The position numbers and the translations under genes were made by a program. Below are positions 32,717 to 44,639 of a DNA stretch of 64,000 nucleotides, one piece after another. Source of the DNA: Hygrocybe punicea (Eukaryota; Basidiomycota; Agaricomycetes; Agaricales; Hygrophoraceae); assembly GCA_963556145.1 (NCBI GenBank), contig OY744466.1, positions 992,001 through 1,056,000 on the forward strand, given 5' to 3'. Every line of letters starts with the position of its first letter. The first letter of the stretch is position 1. The notes under the pieces are model-generated. The model was not told where the DNA came from. It saw nothing but the letters and a program-made list of their open reading frames with translations, and searched no databases.

Positions 32717-35700
32717 CTACCATATAGTCTTGTACGCATACATGTTATGCCAGTTATTAACAAAGAATGTTGAACATTTATCTAGAACATCATGAGTGGT
32801 CCATGTTCTTTCTACACACCGTCTAAAAGTAGGCATTAACATGCAACTTTGACATATGCTGGTCAATGGAATGATAGAACCAGCAGGACTTCCATCTGTA
32901 TGGTAATACCTTTTGATAGAGTACATGTTGTGCTTTGGTTCTGTAGCAGGCTTTGTCCTTATGTACCATTCAATATATGCCAAAGGTATCCGGGGCCAAA
33001 ATGATGGTCATGGTCCAAGGCCATAATCTAATGATGAGGGAAGTGTGAAAATGACTCTGAGATGGCCTATCCTTGTTCCTAGCATTTACGTGGTCAACAG
33101 AAGTCAATGTGGTAGAAATGGGGGCAGACCTTCAAGGCCAGTGGATTCTGCATCATCTGTGTGCAGGATGACAGCAGTGTCAAATTGACTAGGCCTGTTC
33201 TTCATTGCAGGGGCAGCTTTAAGGACATCACATTCTTCCTCACTGTCTTCAAGACTGGGAGGGTGGAATTTGAATGTATGATAGACGTCAAGCCTCTGGA
33301 ATGGTAGGGTATGCAATGCAGTGATCCGAGAAGGTGCTGGGACGGGTGCTAGACGATTTAGATAGTCCTTGAGAGCAGTAGAAAGTCCAGGAGCTGAATG
33401 TTGTTTTTCGATATGAGAAATTAAATGTCGAGGCTGAGTCAGATATTTAGGAAGTGAGATTGCTTTTCCAGCCACATTGCATGAAAGTGACTTGGATGGT
33501 GGATTGTCAGCAATATGTTCAGTTTCTCTCCAGAAAATGTAATTTTGGAATGTAAACATCTTCTCTTGGCATGAAAGCCATTTTATCATCTGGGGAAACT
33601 CATCGTGTTGGTTTGATGCACGCTACCCCTCCTTTGCAAAATCAATGTGGAGGCGTTTGAACATTTCTGTGTTATAATTGTCAGATGTGCCAAGATACTT
33701 GATGGACCTGATGTAGTGGATGAGGCAATGGAATTTGGGGATGTTAAGATCCTGGCGTATGCCTGTCTTGATGAAGTATGATTTGTGACGATGAAAGGCA
33801 TCTAAGGCATCTTGCATGTAACCAAGGGTAATGTTGTCATGGGTGCTGTATTGGGCAAGGTAAATGAAATCGAGAAGATAATGGCATGCAATGATAGCTT
33901 TCTGGGGCATGACACTGATAAGACAGCCTAGGAGGATCTTTGCCATGTTTTTCCTCTCTGTGCCAGATATTTGGGAGAGTGCAGATATACCATTTTTGAA
34001 CTGACGCAATCCATACATAGGTGGGAGACAATGAATACGGCAGTCCAGTTCATTAGGTCCTATGGTCTGTTTACACCAGTTTGTGAGATGTTTGAAAACA
34101 CCCTGGTAGAGTTGATGAAGAACATCAGGAGTGATAGCAAGATGAATGTCGGTGTATGGAAACCCTGCCCAGAAAGGAGTGTACACACTCCCAGATACCC
34201 CCCTGTCCATGCAATACTTGTAGAACTGTGATTTTGTCATTGACGTCTTCTTTGCCTTATCTACAATGATGTGCAGCGCACGTCCCTAAGCACAGAAACA
34301 TTCTATTGGACCTATTCTAGCCTCGACATGCTGCGATTCATTGCGAAACATCCCGATTTATATGTATCTCCATTGCGATGTGACTGCGATATGCGCACAA
34401 TACGGGCGATAATTTGACATTATGGCGATTTTCTTCGGAGTGCTTCGGCCCCCTTCAGAAACATATTTCGAGCCTCTCCGACATAATCCACACTTATACC
34501 ATTCACCCTATTCCATTCCGATTCTGTTCTGGTTCCAGGAAAGTCTTTATGCAACATGTTTCACTTATTTCAAACATTATAGCTCCTATCCTCTAGATAT
34601 TTTGGAAATTGCTTCGCATGGTGCTATACCCTTTGTTTCAGTTCCATTTCATCCCTATTGCACCATAGTTCCATCGTGCACCATCTATTTGTCTTGCCTT
34701 CTTCACCCTTTATTGTCCTAACAACCAACTTCACATAAATACCCCCTATAGTTTACATACTAGAGAGACATCTTGTATACCCCCGATTCCAGTCTATCAT
34801 ATCACCTCTTTACTGCGCCGTCCATGCGATAGCTGCGCTGTACTCTATTAAACTTTGCGTTCCTTCTATAAAGTGCTACATATACGCCGAAAACATCACC
34901 GACTGTTTCGCACACGCCGCGCACATCGGAAACATCATCGCCACTATCCAGAGCACCTCTAAGTATTTTTACTAACCTTTTGGATTGAGATTGAACCCCT
35001 CAGAATTCGTACAGCACTGTGGTAGAGTTGGTATTTGATTCCGTTTACATTACCGCAGTGCACCCTTTCAACGACACCCAACATCCACTGACCTGTCCTG
35101 TGGGTGAATAGATCAGGATCCTGAAGCTTGTTGGCAGGGCACTGGCATTTAGGGCATGTCCCATACTTAGAGCAAGATACAAGTCATTGTTCTGGGTAGT
35201 TGGCGACATAGCATGCCAGGATTGGGTATACCTTCTGTATGAAGCCCTCACTGCCTGTCATCTCAACACCATTCTTCCCTGCATCCATCAGAGGAGCCAG
35301 GATCGTTCGCATGGACTTGTGGAACAAATGTTGATTTCGCGCTCTATGCTCCTGCTGTGTTAACTGGTCATGGCAAATTTTTTCCACCGACAGATAGCCA
35401 ATTAGAACACATGTATGCTGTGAGGGTTTATGACAAATGGCTTTGGGTATATTTCCCAATGTCAGATAGACAGGATAAGCAGATTTGCCTCCAGTGAACT
35501 GCATAAGTTGAGTCTTGTCAGTCGCAATAATCACAGGTGCCAGTGTGGAGCCCACTGGGAGGTGGTTCTACAATTCTATCAGAAAGATAATGTATGGTTG
35601 AGGACCATGGCTAGTGCACCTGAACTACATGCTACCATGAACCCATCCACATCTCAGAGTAGACCCTGTTGTCGCAATTAGAATTGGAAAATACTTTCTT

Positions 35701-36623
35701 CGGCTGGTAAACCATATATTTGGATAGAGTTGGATCACCCCAAAGACACTTTATAGCCTCTAGCACACTCCTGAACCTGATGATATGCTTCTTGCCAGGG
35801 TGATCTTTGAAGGAGAGGCATCTTTTTGTCCACTTTCCTGTCCAGTCAGGGATATCATCCACAATCTGATGTAGTACCCTTGTATTTCCAAATGAAAGCC
35901 CTAGCTTATCCTTGACCTTAGACATGCAAATCAGACATGTCATATTCTTCAGAAAGACAGAAAACATACACCAGGAATTGAGAGAAGTCTGTCAAATGCC
36001 TTGTTCCCTGGGCTGTCCTTGATAACCCAATTGGCAACACGCCAGTCCAGCTCTGAGGCAAAAGGATAGAGTGATTCACCACCAGTCTGGTCCCCCATCA
36101 GGTCATCGCCATCACTATCTTGGTGTCCATCAAACTGCTTCATCCAATTCTCATGCAGATTTTCATTCATTCTTATCACCTTAGCAGCATTGTCGAACAC
36201 ATCCTCCACCCTACCATCATCCACGTCATCCAGAACCCTGTGCTGCATGCATCTAGCAGCTGCAGCAAGAGTGGATGGTCCTGGCCCTGCTTCTCCAAGC
36301 TCATCATTGTTGGTTGTAGGCAGTGTGGAAACCATGGGAATGAAGTCAAAGAGATCATTGTCTTCCTCGATATCATCCACAATGCCTTGCGGATCTTCAT
36401 CCACATCTATTCCACCCAATTCACCTTCTCTCACTAGCCTCTCATTATCAATAACCTGCATGTCCCCACCCTCTCCTTCTAAATCTAAAGGCACAAGTTC
36501 TGCCAACTTGCCATGACGATACCAGGAGCATGTACATGCAGTTTGGAGATGAGATGTGCAGCCTCTCTTGGTCTTGAAGGACCTATAACAAACAGGGCAT
36601 GTGAGGTCATCCTGAACATTCAT
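32717..36623 (-). pseudogene. Plavaka-type DNA transposase, broken
   Basis: Plavaka transposases are CACTA-related DDE enzymes expanded in basidiomycetes. The minus-strand gene starts at 36623 with a zinc finger ('CPVCYRSFKTKRGCTSHL') and an acidic region. After an intron at about 35990-35938 come 'WTGKWTKRCLSFKDHPGK' and 'YSEMWMGSW' (~35650), then 'VIIATDKTQLMQFTGGKSAY' and 'VYLTLGNIPKAI' (~35540-35440), and 'GTCPKCQCPANKLQDP' (~35150). The second half reads 'PFWAGFPYTDIHLAITPDVL', 'KFHCLIHYIRSIKYLG' and 'TEMFKRLHIDFAKEG' (34175-33625), and ends at 32717 with 'WTTHDVLDKCSTFFVNNW'. Stops near 35632, 35184 and 33586-33625, frame changes, and a ~700-bp interruption at 34285-34985 inactivate it. 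Confidence 0.85.
34285..34985. other. ~700-bp non-coding interruption in Plavaka (large intron or insertion)
   Basis: On the minus strand the exon ending near 34985 is followed by GTTAGT, and coding resumes after CTTAG near 34288. The gap could be one intron enlarged by an insertion. It is rich in GCGAT words ('tgcgattcattgcgaaac') and has no ORF of interest. I could not define terminal repeats. Confidence 0.5.
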
Positions 36624-36639
36624 GGTAATGCAGATACTG

Positions 36640-36864
36640 GATAAATGTTGTAGCTTGAGATCTAGGAGGTTCAGGCTTTAGGAAAGATCAGATTACAAGA
36701 TAGGGTGCACAAGATAGGGTGCACGTGCCCCAAGAACTGATTTTAGACAATAAGGACAGTGTACAATGTTAGCGACGAATAGCCTGTCATGCTACTAGAC
36801 AGATAAAAGGTGGAGTTAGAAAACCAACAAGCTACAAAAGGTTGAACAGGGATAACATGTATAC
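36640..36864. other. Intergenic, small direct repeat
   Basis: AGATAGGGTGCAC occurs twice in tandem at 36699-36726. It lies upstream of the Plavaka start and may mark the element's terminal region. Nothing else is recognised. Confidence 0.4.
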
Positions 36865-38082
36865 CTAATGGGGAATAGCAACGAACATCACAACAATTGA
36901 GAATGTCCAATGCCTCACTGTCTGAAGCTCAGTGCATTCTCTAATGCCCATGCAGTCATGAAGAATAGCATGAGAGAAGTCGAGTATTTGAACGGCGCCC
37001 GTTGTTGATAAACCTATATTGTCAGACCTTAAGTCCTGATGGCTTATGCCAGCGGTATGAATGGTCTGTATCATGGTCCAAAGATCAGATCTAAATGTAA
37101 ACCAAATGGGGAGAACAACATCAATAATATGTCCACCCAACAGAATAGAAACCATGTACCATTGGCAGATCGAAAGCTTGGAGAATGAGAAGATAGCTTC
37201 CCCTGCATAACGCATAACGAGCATGTGAACATTTTCACCAATAAATAGGCCATACACTATGGGTATTGTAGTGCCCTGCAGTGCTGAGAGGGTTGCATAT
37301 ACTTTGGCTTCATGGCAAAGAAGTGCCCATGATGGCTCTTGCATAGCAACTTTTGTAATGATGTCATCTGTTAGCACGTCGCAGAAGTGCCCTCGGAACA
37401 CATTCCCAACAGACCCACTTCCCAGAAATGTCATCATGTGTAGTTCACAGCATGGTAGGTCTTTTAGATGCCTCAGAAGTGACTGCAGAAAAGTAGATAT
37501 AAATCCCACACAGTGGACAATGACTGGGACAATGGCTTGGAACCGTAGAACCGCAACTCTGGAGTCAAAATTACATGAACTGAGCTCAGTTTGGCATGGA
37601 GGATCTGCCACTTCTTGGTGGCTCAGCTCGTAGATGGCTAGATCGAAGTGCTCCAGATTGAATGTCAGCTGCAAAGTTTCGGACTAAAAGGTGTTCAGAA
37701 TTAGAAGACGCTGAGAAACAGAAGCAGCTGACCTTGGGGAGTATGCTTCCACTGGAAAATGTTGTCGAGGGTACAGCAGAATGCATAGTAGAACCAGCAT
37801 CCTGAGGGCTATTCTTTGTGGCCAGTTTTGCAGCCAACCATGTTCTGGACAACAGTGTATGCTCATCAATGGCTGGGATTACAAGGTGTTGCACAGGCTT
37901 GACAATGCCAGCACACAAAAGGCAGAAAACCATGATAGGCATAAAGGGCAGTGTGGAGTTGAGGGTGGAAAGAATGTCAGAGCAAATGAGGCTGTGCAGC
38001 TTGTTGGGCAAAGTGTGAAGAGCATATAATGATCTCCACCAAATAGAACTGCATATGGGATCTTAGTTACTCCTGACAGCAT
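36865..38082 (-). CDS. Kinase-like protein 1 (atypical basidiomycete kinase fold)
   Basis: The minus-strand frame 37674-36865 contains a Gly-rich loop ('FLGSGSVGNVFRG', ~37430), a candidate Lys in 'ITKVAM' with Glu in 'HEAKVY', a catalytic loop 'HQDLRSDNIGL' (~37020) and 'ILDFSHA' in place of DFG (~36965). Loop order fits a small kinase or kinase-like phosphotransferase. An intron-like segment ('FISTFLQSLL', ~37500) and another near 37090-37160 are probably spliced out. Upstream coding-like sequence to about 38082 ('IPAIDEHTLLSRTWLAAKLA') may be the N-terminus. Two related genes occur at 45401 and 46521. Substrate and activity are unknown. Confidence 0.55.
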
Positions 38083-38109
38083 AGATATGCCAATCTACAT
38101 AATGATAAG

Positions 38110-38950
38110 GTGATGATGAACGCCGAGGAGCAATACAAGATTGAGACCCATGCATTTTGAAGATAATTGATCGATGTCCTGTTTCAGTGAGACCCAGCTC
38201 TAACATGGTAGAATTTTGGCCCAGGTGTAATATATTCTCAGTGTGATATGAGAATGCAGACCAACTCTTGAACTCAATGTGGAGCTGGGGAGGAGCATCC
38301 TGGCAAGGATGGTGATACGCAATATGTAGCTATGAGAAGGGAAATCCTACAACTACTAAAGGTAAAAAGGTGCAAGGAAGCTTTGGAAAGCCTACACTAG
38401 TATAGGAAAGGGAAGAGAAGTAATATAAGTGTATGAGAAACTCAATAGAAGTGCTGCGATCAAAACTGGAGTGGTGCGATCAAAATCAAAGAGTTGCAAT
38501 AAAATCAAAAGTCGCAGTGAGATTGAAGAGTTGGACAGTGAGAGAATGTGATAGGATATGAAGAGAATAGAACTAGGATGAAGGGGAAGCTCTGAGACGA
38601 AGGGGGAATGATGGTCTGTCTTGATTCTCTGGGGATTCTCTGTCTAGTGGCTCATACAGGCAGGTATATAAGCTGTCAGGACAAAGGAAGAGAGATGAAA
38701 GGATGATACTAAAAGGAGATATGTGAGATAAAGGGCATATAGAAGAAAGGATAGGTAGAGAGAACGATAAATGAATATAGAGAACAAAGAGAACAAAGGA
38801 AATACTTCGAAGTGCAATAACTAAATATCTCTGAAGTTGCAGAAGATCGCAATAGTCATGATGTGATTGGAAGGTCAAAGAGTGGTAAGTCGCATCAAAT
38901 TGCAAGGAATTGCAAAATATATAAAATCGGAGCTCAGGATGGCTGAGTGC
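38110..38950. other. No gene recognised
   Basis: GA-rich and 'gcgatcaaaa'-containing sequence. Open frames here are of low complexity and unconvincing. The GCGAT words resemble those in the 34.3-35.0 kb interruption. Confidence 0.4.
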
Positions 38951-38953
38951 CTA

Positions 38954-39394
38954 TCAACGGTAGACCACATCTGGTGTCTGATTATAAGCTGTGTACTGAA
39001 TGATGGCCTCTGGATGTGTCTGATTTGCATCCACAGCTTCGACAGTGTGGCATATCAGGATGAAGGCTTGACTAAAGAAGTTACTAGTTGTAGGTTTGTG
39101 GCCCAGAGGAAAATTCCTGAGGGACATACCCAGACTAGCAATAGTTTGAATGAGAATCATGGAAGGTTCAAGATGTTGGCCTGGTGCAGTTTGAAGGTAG
39201 ATTCCCAGGGATTCCAGCTTGCGAGTCGCCAAGGATTGATCGTGAAATATAAAAGCTAGATGACCTTCCTGATTCGGCTGTGGTATACCAGGATTGTACG
39301 GTGCTGTTGAGGTTGATGTGGGGGTCTTTCTGAATTCATGTTCAGGAGGTAGAGGAAAGTGCATGGCAGGGATGAAGGTCTGTAGAGTTGCCAT
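38954..39394 (-). CDS. Hypothetical protein, 146 aa
   Basis: A single uninterrupted minus-strand frame starts MATLQTFIPAMHFPLPPEHEF. Composition looks protein-like (mixed, with Pro/Thr near residues 20-45), but I recognise no domain. It is divergent from the plus-strand ORF at 39666, and the region between holds a strong hairpin. It could be a fragment of a larger gene. Confidence 0.35.
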   Translation of the reverse strand: MATLQTFIPAMHFPLPPEHEFRKTPTSTSTAPYNPGIPQPNQEGHLAFIFHDQSLATRKLESLGIYLQTAPGQHLEPSMILIQTIASLGMSLRNFPLGHKPTTSNFFSQAFILICHTVEAVDANQTHPEAIIQYTAYNQTPDVVYR

Positions 39395-39568
39395 TAGGTT
39401 GCATGGAACAGATTGATCACAACTCAGATTAGTGCGAGACCCAGCTCATTGAGGGGGGTGGTAGACAAAGCTGTAATTACTGAAACGATTAGAACAAAAG
39501 AAATAAACTTTATCCCATGAAAAGGGTATGTACGCACCAGCAGCATAAAAATGTAGGTACATTGTTTC

Positions 39569-39616
39569 CCAAAAAAGGTGTCTATGTTACAGCGATAATA
39601 TGGACACCTTTTTTGG
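39569..39616. repeat. Hairpin with 14-bp perfect arms
   Basis: CCAAAAAAGGTGTC (39569-39582) and GACACCTTTTTTGG (39603-39616) are perfect inverted repeats around a 20-nt loop, and can pair slightly further inward. A weaker relative occurs at 31626-31674. Function is unknown; it may be a MITE relic. Confidence 0.7.
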
Positions 39617-39665
39617 ACAACTACCCAAACCAGAACCATCCTGTACTTAAACACACTTCAAGTTC

Positions 39666-40312
39666 ATGCAGCGTATTCTGCTAGATCTCTCACAAAAGGA
39701 GGCTCTGTGCCTGCTTAACTACCTGGATCAGTGTGCTGGCAGTCTTCCACTTGACATTTTAACCCTTTATCAGAAAATAGAGTCTTCTCACTTGCGAGCA
39801 TCCACAACTCCCTCCCTGGTGTATCTGGCTCCCCTTGCTACTCCTCAACTTGAAACACCACCGAGCTCTTTGATTCCTGGATCTGCATGTAGCTCTCATC
39901 TCAGTCAGCAAGACATTGATCATGGGGCTCAGGCCCAAACTGCTGGAGATATGGTGCATACATTCATTCAACTGAGTCATTCCTTCTTAACTTGAACTGG
40001 CACCAGCCGAACACTTCCTTACCCAGAAACCTTGATGCCAACCCTGTGAGACTCAGCAGGGACATTGCTAATCTCACAAACTTGAATGCATATGCAGACG
40101 TCGTGAACTCAAACCCAAATGATGTTGATGCCATCTTATCTGCATCACAAAACCAATCAGAACGATCTGCGCTATGACGGTCGAAACGAGTTGGGGACCG
40201 GCAAGACCTGGATCCTTATGGTGGGGTGGGCATGGCTGCAGCAGGAGGAGATAACTCTGGAGAGGATTCAAAGGCTGAAGGAAGTACTCAGCACATCAGA
40301 GGAGCCACAATA
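39666..40312 (+). CDS. Hypothetical multi-exon gene (low confidence)
   Basis: Exon-like frame 39666-39995 starts MQRILLDLSQKEALCLLNYL and is Pro/Ser/Thr-rich. Coding-like sequence continues in other frames with 'LDANPVRLSRDIANLTNLNA' (~40030-40080) and 'QEEITLERIQRLKEVLS' (~40240-40300). Small introns or frameshifts must separate them. No domain is recognised, and a decayed gene is equally possible. Confidence 0.3.
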
Positions 40313-41600
40313 GTGGACAAGATAAGACTACCCTATGTGTGTTGAATCTTTGCTTTATCTTTGCTTTCAACTTCACACCTTGAATAGGATACCCAAGTGG
40401 ACTGCCAAGCACATGGATGGTTGAGTTCAACTTGAAGTTAGTGCAGGATACCTGTGGGAGTGACGTGGATGTCCAGATGAACTACTAGTAGTAAGTGTTG
40501 GACATCAGCATTTAATAAATCATTGTACAAGTAGATCTTTTCAGTGAAACATTGGTAATAAACGGTATACTTTTTCCTTCATCAACGTTGAGGTCCCTTG
40601 CCAAAGTGATGTATCACTGACAGAGCCTTGCATGCAGTTTCTTCCTCTCCTGGTGAATTCACCATACTTTCCATGATTGTGGAATCAGCCTTGATTGATA
40701 CAATATATGAGTCCATGTTGGCTCTTTTCTGAAACAAAAAAAACCAATATCCCATGCTCACAGAACATGAGGAGTTGATGAAGAGGGTGTGTGAGACACA
40801 TCCTGCCCTGATTGTTCTTGATGTAGGTATTCTTTCCTGTCGCATGATATGCGCTATATGGAGATTTACACACACCCTCCTCACACCCTTCCTGGCCCTA
40901 TTTTATTGCCATTATCATTGTAAAAGGTGTGTGGGAGGTGTATAGTAGTGATAGAGTGTCTGAGATGATTTAACACACAGTCACAAAGTTGCCACCACCA
41001 AAACTTGAACACACTGCCATAGCCAACAATGAATTTGAGCCTCCATTCAAACTTCTACCACATACGAGCCTTACTCTGGTAGTTCAAAGTTAATTGTATA
41101 TTGACATTGTTCATAGAAACTGGTCTATGACACTGCCCAATGCAGCTGAACCCCTGCAAATTTGAGCATCTTCAACACTACCATCAGTAGGAAAGTTCTC
41201 AGCCTTGCACCTCCATGCATTACCAGTGGGACTATTGTATGCAAGAGAATGGTTTCAGGCAAATTTGTTGGACTGATTCCAATCAATTAATTTCCCAAGT
41301 TTCTGCCTACTAAGCGCATTTGGGGAACTCAATGCGTGGGACTTTGACGAGTGAGTCACATCCTCACTCTATCACTTTCTCATTCTGATCATGTATGCAG
41401 TTCCGAGGGCAGCTTGTTCACTCATGCTCCCAGCGGAGAAGGAAAGGCTCATCCCCATGGAGAGAATAATTCCAATAGAGCACAGGCTCACCCTGAAGGA
41501 TCAAGACACAGGAGGGGATTCTCTGTGGAACTTGTTGCATAGGACTTTGACAAGTGCATCTCTTCTTATCAAATCGTTGCCTCATTTTTATTGTGTATGC
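40313..41600. other. Mostly featureless; diverged direct repeat at 41337-41610
   Basis: A weak minus-strand frame at 40582-40884 ('TIMESMVNSPGEEETACKAL') may be a gene remnant. Two diverged direct copies of 'ggactttgacragtg...tgtatgcagttcygagg' begin at 41339 and ~41540. The second copy was the landing site of the 201-bp MITE. Confidence 0.4.
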
Positions 41601-41610
41601 AGTTCTGAGG

Positions 41611-41811
41611 TAGTGTTGCCTCAACTCAGCTGGTCAAGAAAAACTGATCCCAGTTCTGATTTTTTGGCGCACAACCAGCTTTCTCACAGGCTGATATTTT
41701 GTAGCTATGGTCTATGGCTACAAAATATCAGCCTGTGAGAAAGCTGGTTGTGCACCAAAAATTCAGAACTGGAATTAGCTTTTCCTGACCAGCCAAGTTG
41801 AGGCAATACTA
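41611..41811. mobile_element. 201-bp hAT-like foldback MITE
   Basis: Arms of about 95 bp are inverted repeats with few mismatches around an 11-nt centre at 41706-41716. Ends read TAGTGTTGCCTCAAC (left) and, on the opposite strand, TAGTATTGCCTCAAC. It is flanked by TTCTGAGG (41603-41610) and TTCTAAGG (41812-41819), an 8-bp target duplication with one transition. Eight-bp duplications and TAG ends are hAT-like. It has no coding capacity. Confidence 0.9.
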
Positions 41812-42050
41812 TTCTAAGGATAGCTTGTTCACTCATACTCCTGGTGGAAGTGGGAGGTTGAGGTTATTGACATAGAGTGATTTTCTGAATATGTACTATA
41901 CAAAGACATAGACAAATGTAGATGAAATGAAAAGAGTGGTGGAAACTTTCTGATCACCTGTTAAAATATTGTCATTTCATGGTATTCACTTCATTCCTAT
42001 GTGATGATAGACTAACTATTCCCTGGCACTCCTACATCTTCTCATTTGAG

Positions 42051-42344
42051 TCATAACTCCTCGAATAATGAGCCTGGGGTACGAAGGTTTCCATAGGTTT
42101 GAGATTTTTGGAGACGTTTATGATGACATGGAGGTGAGAGAGGTGTGATAAAGTCTCCAGAAACTACAGTATGAATGGGTGTAGAGAGGAGAGCTTCAAG
42201 TTGATCTGAAGGCAGAATCTCTTTGGGATGATTGGCCACCTGTGGGTTGTTCTCAGGGACTTTGGCTCCTCCTGACTCAGAAACATGGGCGTTGATATCT
42301 GAGAAGTCAAGGGCAAGGTCGTGTTCATGACAGATTGTCTTCAT
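42051..42344 (-). CDS. Hypothetical protein fragment, 97 aa
   Basis: A minus-strand open frame starts MKTICHEHDLALDFSDINAH and has ordinary protein composition. No domain is recognised. It lies beside the FunK1-like fragment on the other strand and could be a remnant of a larger gene. Confidence 0.3.
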   Translation of the reverse strand: MKTICHEHDLALDFSDINAHVSESGGAKVPENNPQVANHPKEILPSDQLEALLSTPIHTVVSGDFITPLSPPCHHKRLQKSQTYGNLRTPGSLFEEL

Positions 42345-42525
42345 AACATCAATGGCATTTGCCAGGTGTTCCCATAATGTGATTAGATGGAGATGCAGGG
42401 ATATCTCCTGTTTAGAATTCTTACATTACAAGCATGAATAGAGCTCTGATCTTGTAAGTCAGATATTACGAACATACCAATGTCTTATCCGTAGGCTTCA
42501 TATTGCATATAACAGTAAAATCAAT

Positions 42526-43290
42526 GTGAGGATAATCCACATGACTGTGCACAACCAATTTTTGGTTGCAATGTCAATCCCAACAATGGTTCCTCCTGAT
42601 AGGTTTTATTCTACACCTGCAAAACCCCCTCCTACTCATTCCCTTATGCTGCCTTCTGCTCCACTTAAACCACAAAGCACGCTCATTGCGGCATGGTCAG
42701 CAGGAATTTGAGAGTTCTCCTCCAATGCCACTGAACGCAATCATGGCTTTCATGAACTCGCTTATGAGACCAACGGTCTATTTATAGGTCCTATGCCTCT
42801 GGACTTGTTTTTCAATACTTACCTGCCTCCAAAATCAACAAGTCCAATGCCGCCAGTCTCCAAGAATCTGTTCACCTCAGTAGCGAAGCAAACCACAGAA
42901 AGTAGAATGTATCAACTTGTCGTCAGTACCTGTCATCTATTGTAAACTTGCCCATTTTAAACAATTTCTGTTCAGATAAATACCAGACAGTCCTTTCTCC
43001 CCAGCATCAATTTTGTCAAGACTTCTGAACATGGTGACAAGGATTGCAATAATATCCACCTGGACATCACTGCATACCAAAAAGGAGGCTGTAAACTGAT
43101 CCACACTACCAACTTCTCCACTATGGACTTCTGGATAGAGGTCAAACCATCCAAGTTGTATGATCCTTTTAACGATCCTACTCCTTGGACTGGAAAAAGA
43201 CCACCTCGTAAAAAGCCACCTCTCAGATCCTTTCACTGCAAGTCAATGGAATTGCTGGAGAAATGTCCCTACAAACTCTGTGTTGAATGA
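42526..43290 (+). pseudogene. FunK1-like (fungal-type protein kinase) N-terminal fragment
   Basis: Plus-strand pieces read 'TLIAAWSAGI', a stop near 42709, then 'GPMPLDLFFNTYLPP' (~42790), 'SVAKQTTESRMYQLV' (~42880), an intron at 42924-42975, and 'NIHLDITAYQKGG' followed by 'TTNFSTMDFWIEVKPSKLYD' (~43050-43165). The order 'MP-x-D-x-F', 'K-x-TTE-x-x-MY', 'D-x-TAY' and 'FSTMxxWIEVK' matches the N-terminal region of fungal-type protein kinases (FunK1). A TGA lies near 43288, and the kinase domain is absent because a minus-strand helicase relic begins there. Confidence 0.6.
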
Positions 43291-43335
43291 CGCATGCTAT
43301 ATCTGGCACATCAAGGCCTTAAAGAATATGTGACA

Positions 43336-44628
43336 TCAACAAAAATACTCAAGAAAACTGTCACTTGCTGTCAAGGCACCAGACGTTGTGCAGAGTACTC
43401 TTGTCATCCCGTTGGGCAAGGCAAACTCTTGGAATGTTTCTTCCAGGTATTCCTTTGACATAAGGCTATGGTAATGTTTGATGATTCGCTTGTTACACAT
43501 AGACTCGGGAAAGAGGTCGTTTAAAAATTTTGTAGCATTTGCAGCCTCGTGTTGATCATCATAGAATATAAGCATCTTCAGGACCTCTTGAATGTTGAAA
43601 GGTTATCCTCCAGTATCAGGAATTAGGAATTGAAGCTTGCGAAAGTTGCTGAGTGATCCTGAGATTGGATGCGTTGCATATGTAATATTTGGATGGTTCG
43701 AAGTGAAGCTGATCATAACATAGTTAGACGGGAATGGGAGTTTATCAACCACACATTTGACAATATGGTTTGGGAATGTTCCGGAGAGTGCTTGAAATGG
43801 AGTATCCTTAGCTAGCACCAAGCAAAGCTCACTGAGCAATCCCTAAGCTTCGTGGAAAGCAGGGAGGCCATAGAGAGAAATTCCAGCTGTGTAGATTGTG
43901 TGTGCTTCATCAACATGTACTCTCCTAATCAGCTTGACAAATTGGCAATTCCAAAGCATTTGCACGAGCTGAGGAAGATGGCCGCCAAAACTTTGCAGTT
44001 GTTTGGGTTGTATAATAAGAACTGTGTATTCTCCTGCTTGTAAAGACTGGAGACAATTCAAAAATGCAAAGGTAACATGTTAAACAAACTTGCCTTCCAA
44101 AACTCTGGTGTATTTGTGGCGTCTTCTTTGATAGCGGCAGCAGTAAGTCCATATGACTGGAATTCCGAAACCTGAGGAAATTGTGCTTAAATATGTTTGG
44201 AAACTTGACAGAAAATTTACCTGTAACAGTTGCAACCTCTTCAATGGGGAAATGACAAGAGAAATCGAGGTGGGGTCCAGAAGAGCCAGGAGAACCATAC
44301 AGAGGGTCTTTCCAGAGCCAGTACCAGCATTAATCAAAGAATCTCGACCAGCCAAGATGGCCAAAGTAGACTGTAGTTGAAAAATGCGAGGTATTTTCAT
44401 GCCCTTCCATGCCACATAGAGCAAGAGACAGCATTTGTGAACTCTCCGTTTCAGAAGCACTCGGATCTGAGATGAAGTCTTGTCCTGGTAGTTGATTTTT
44501 TGATAATTAGTGACCAGATCATCGCCAGAGAGATTCCGAATCATTTCCAGGTCCATTCCGAGCAGTGGAGAGGGCATCCATTGCGCAAACTGTTGATCGA
44601 GCCTTGACATGAATGATACAAGAAACAT
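43336..44628 (-). pseudogene. RecQ-like DEAH helicase, broken
   Basis: The minus-strand gene begins at the ATG at 44628. It shows the Walker A block 'SLINAGTGSGKTLCM' (~44330), 'LVISPLKRLQ' (~44240), an intron at about 44222-44174, a GC-donor intron near 44096-44040, and then 'GEYTVLIIQPKQLQSFGGHL'. The D-E-A-H box lies in 'RRVHVDEAHTIYTAG' (~43915), with motif III-like 'FQALSGT' and 'TSNHPNITYATHPI' after it. The C-terminal helicase part includes 'MLIFYDDQHEAANA' and 'GMTRVLCTT' (~43390). Stops after 'LPAFHEA' (~43843) and 'LIPDTGG' (~43603), plus loss of the rest of the C-terminus, make it a pseudogene. RecQ-like relics of this kind are common in mushroom genomes. Confidence 0.75.
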
Positions 44629-44639
44629 GACTTATTTCC

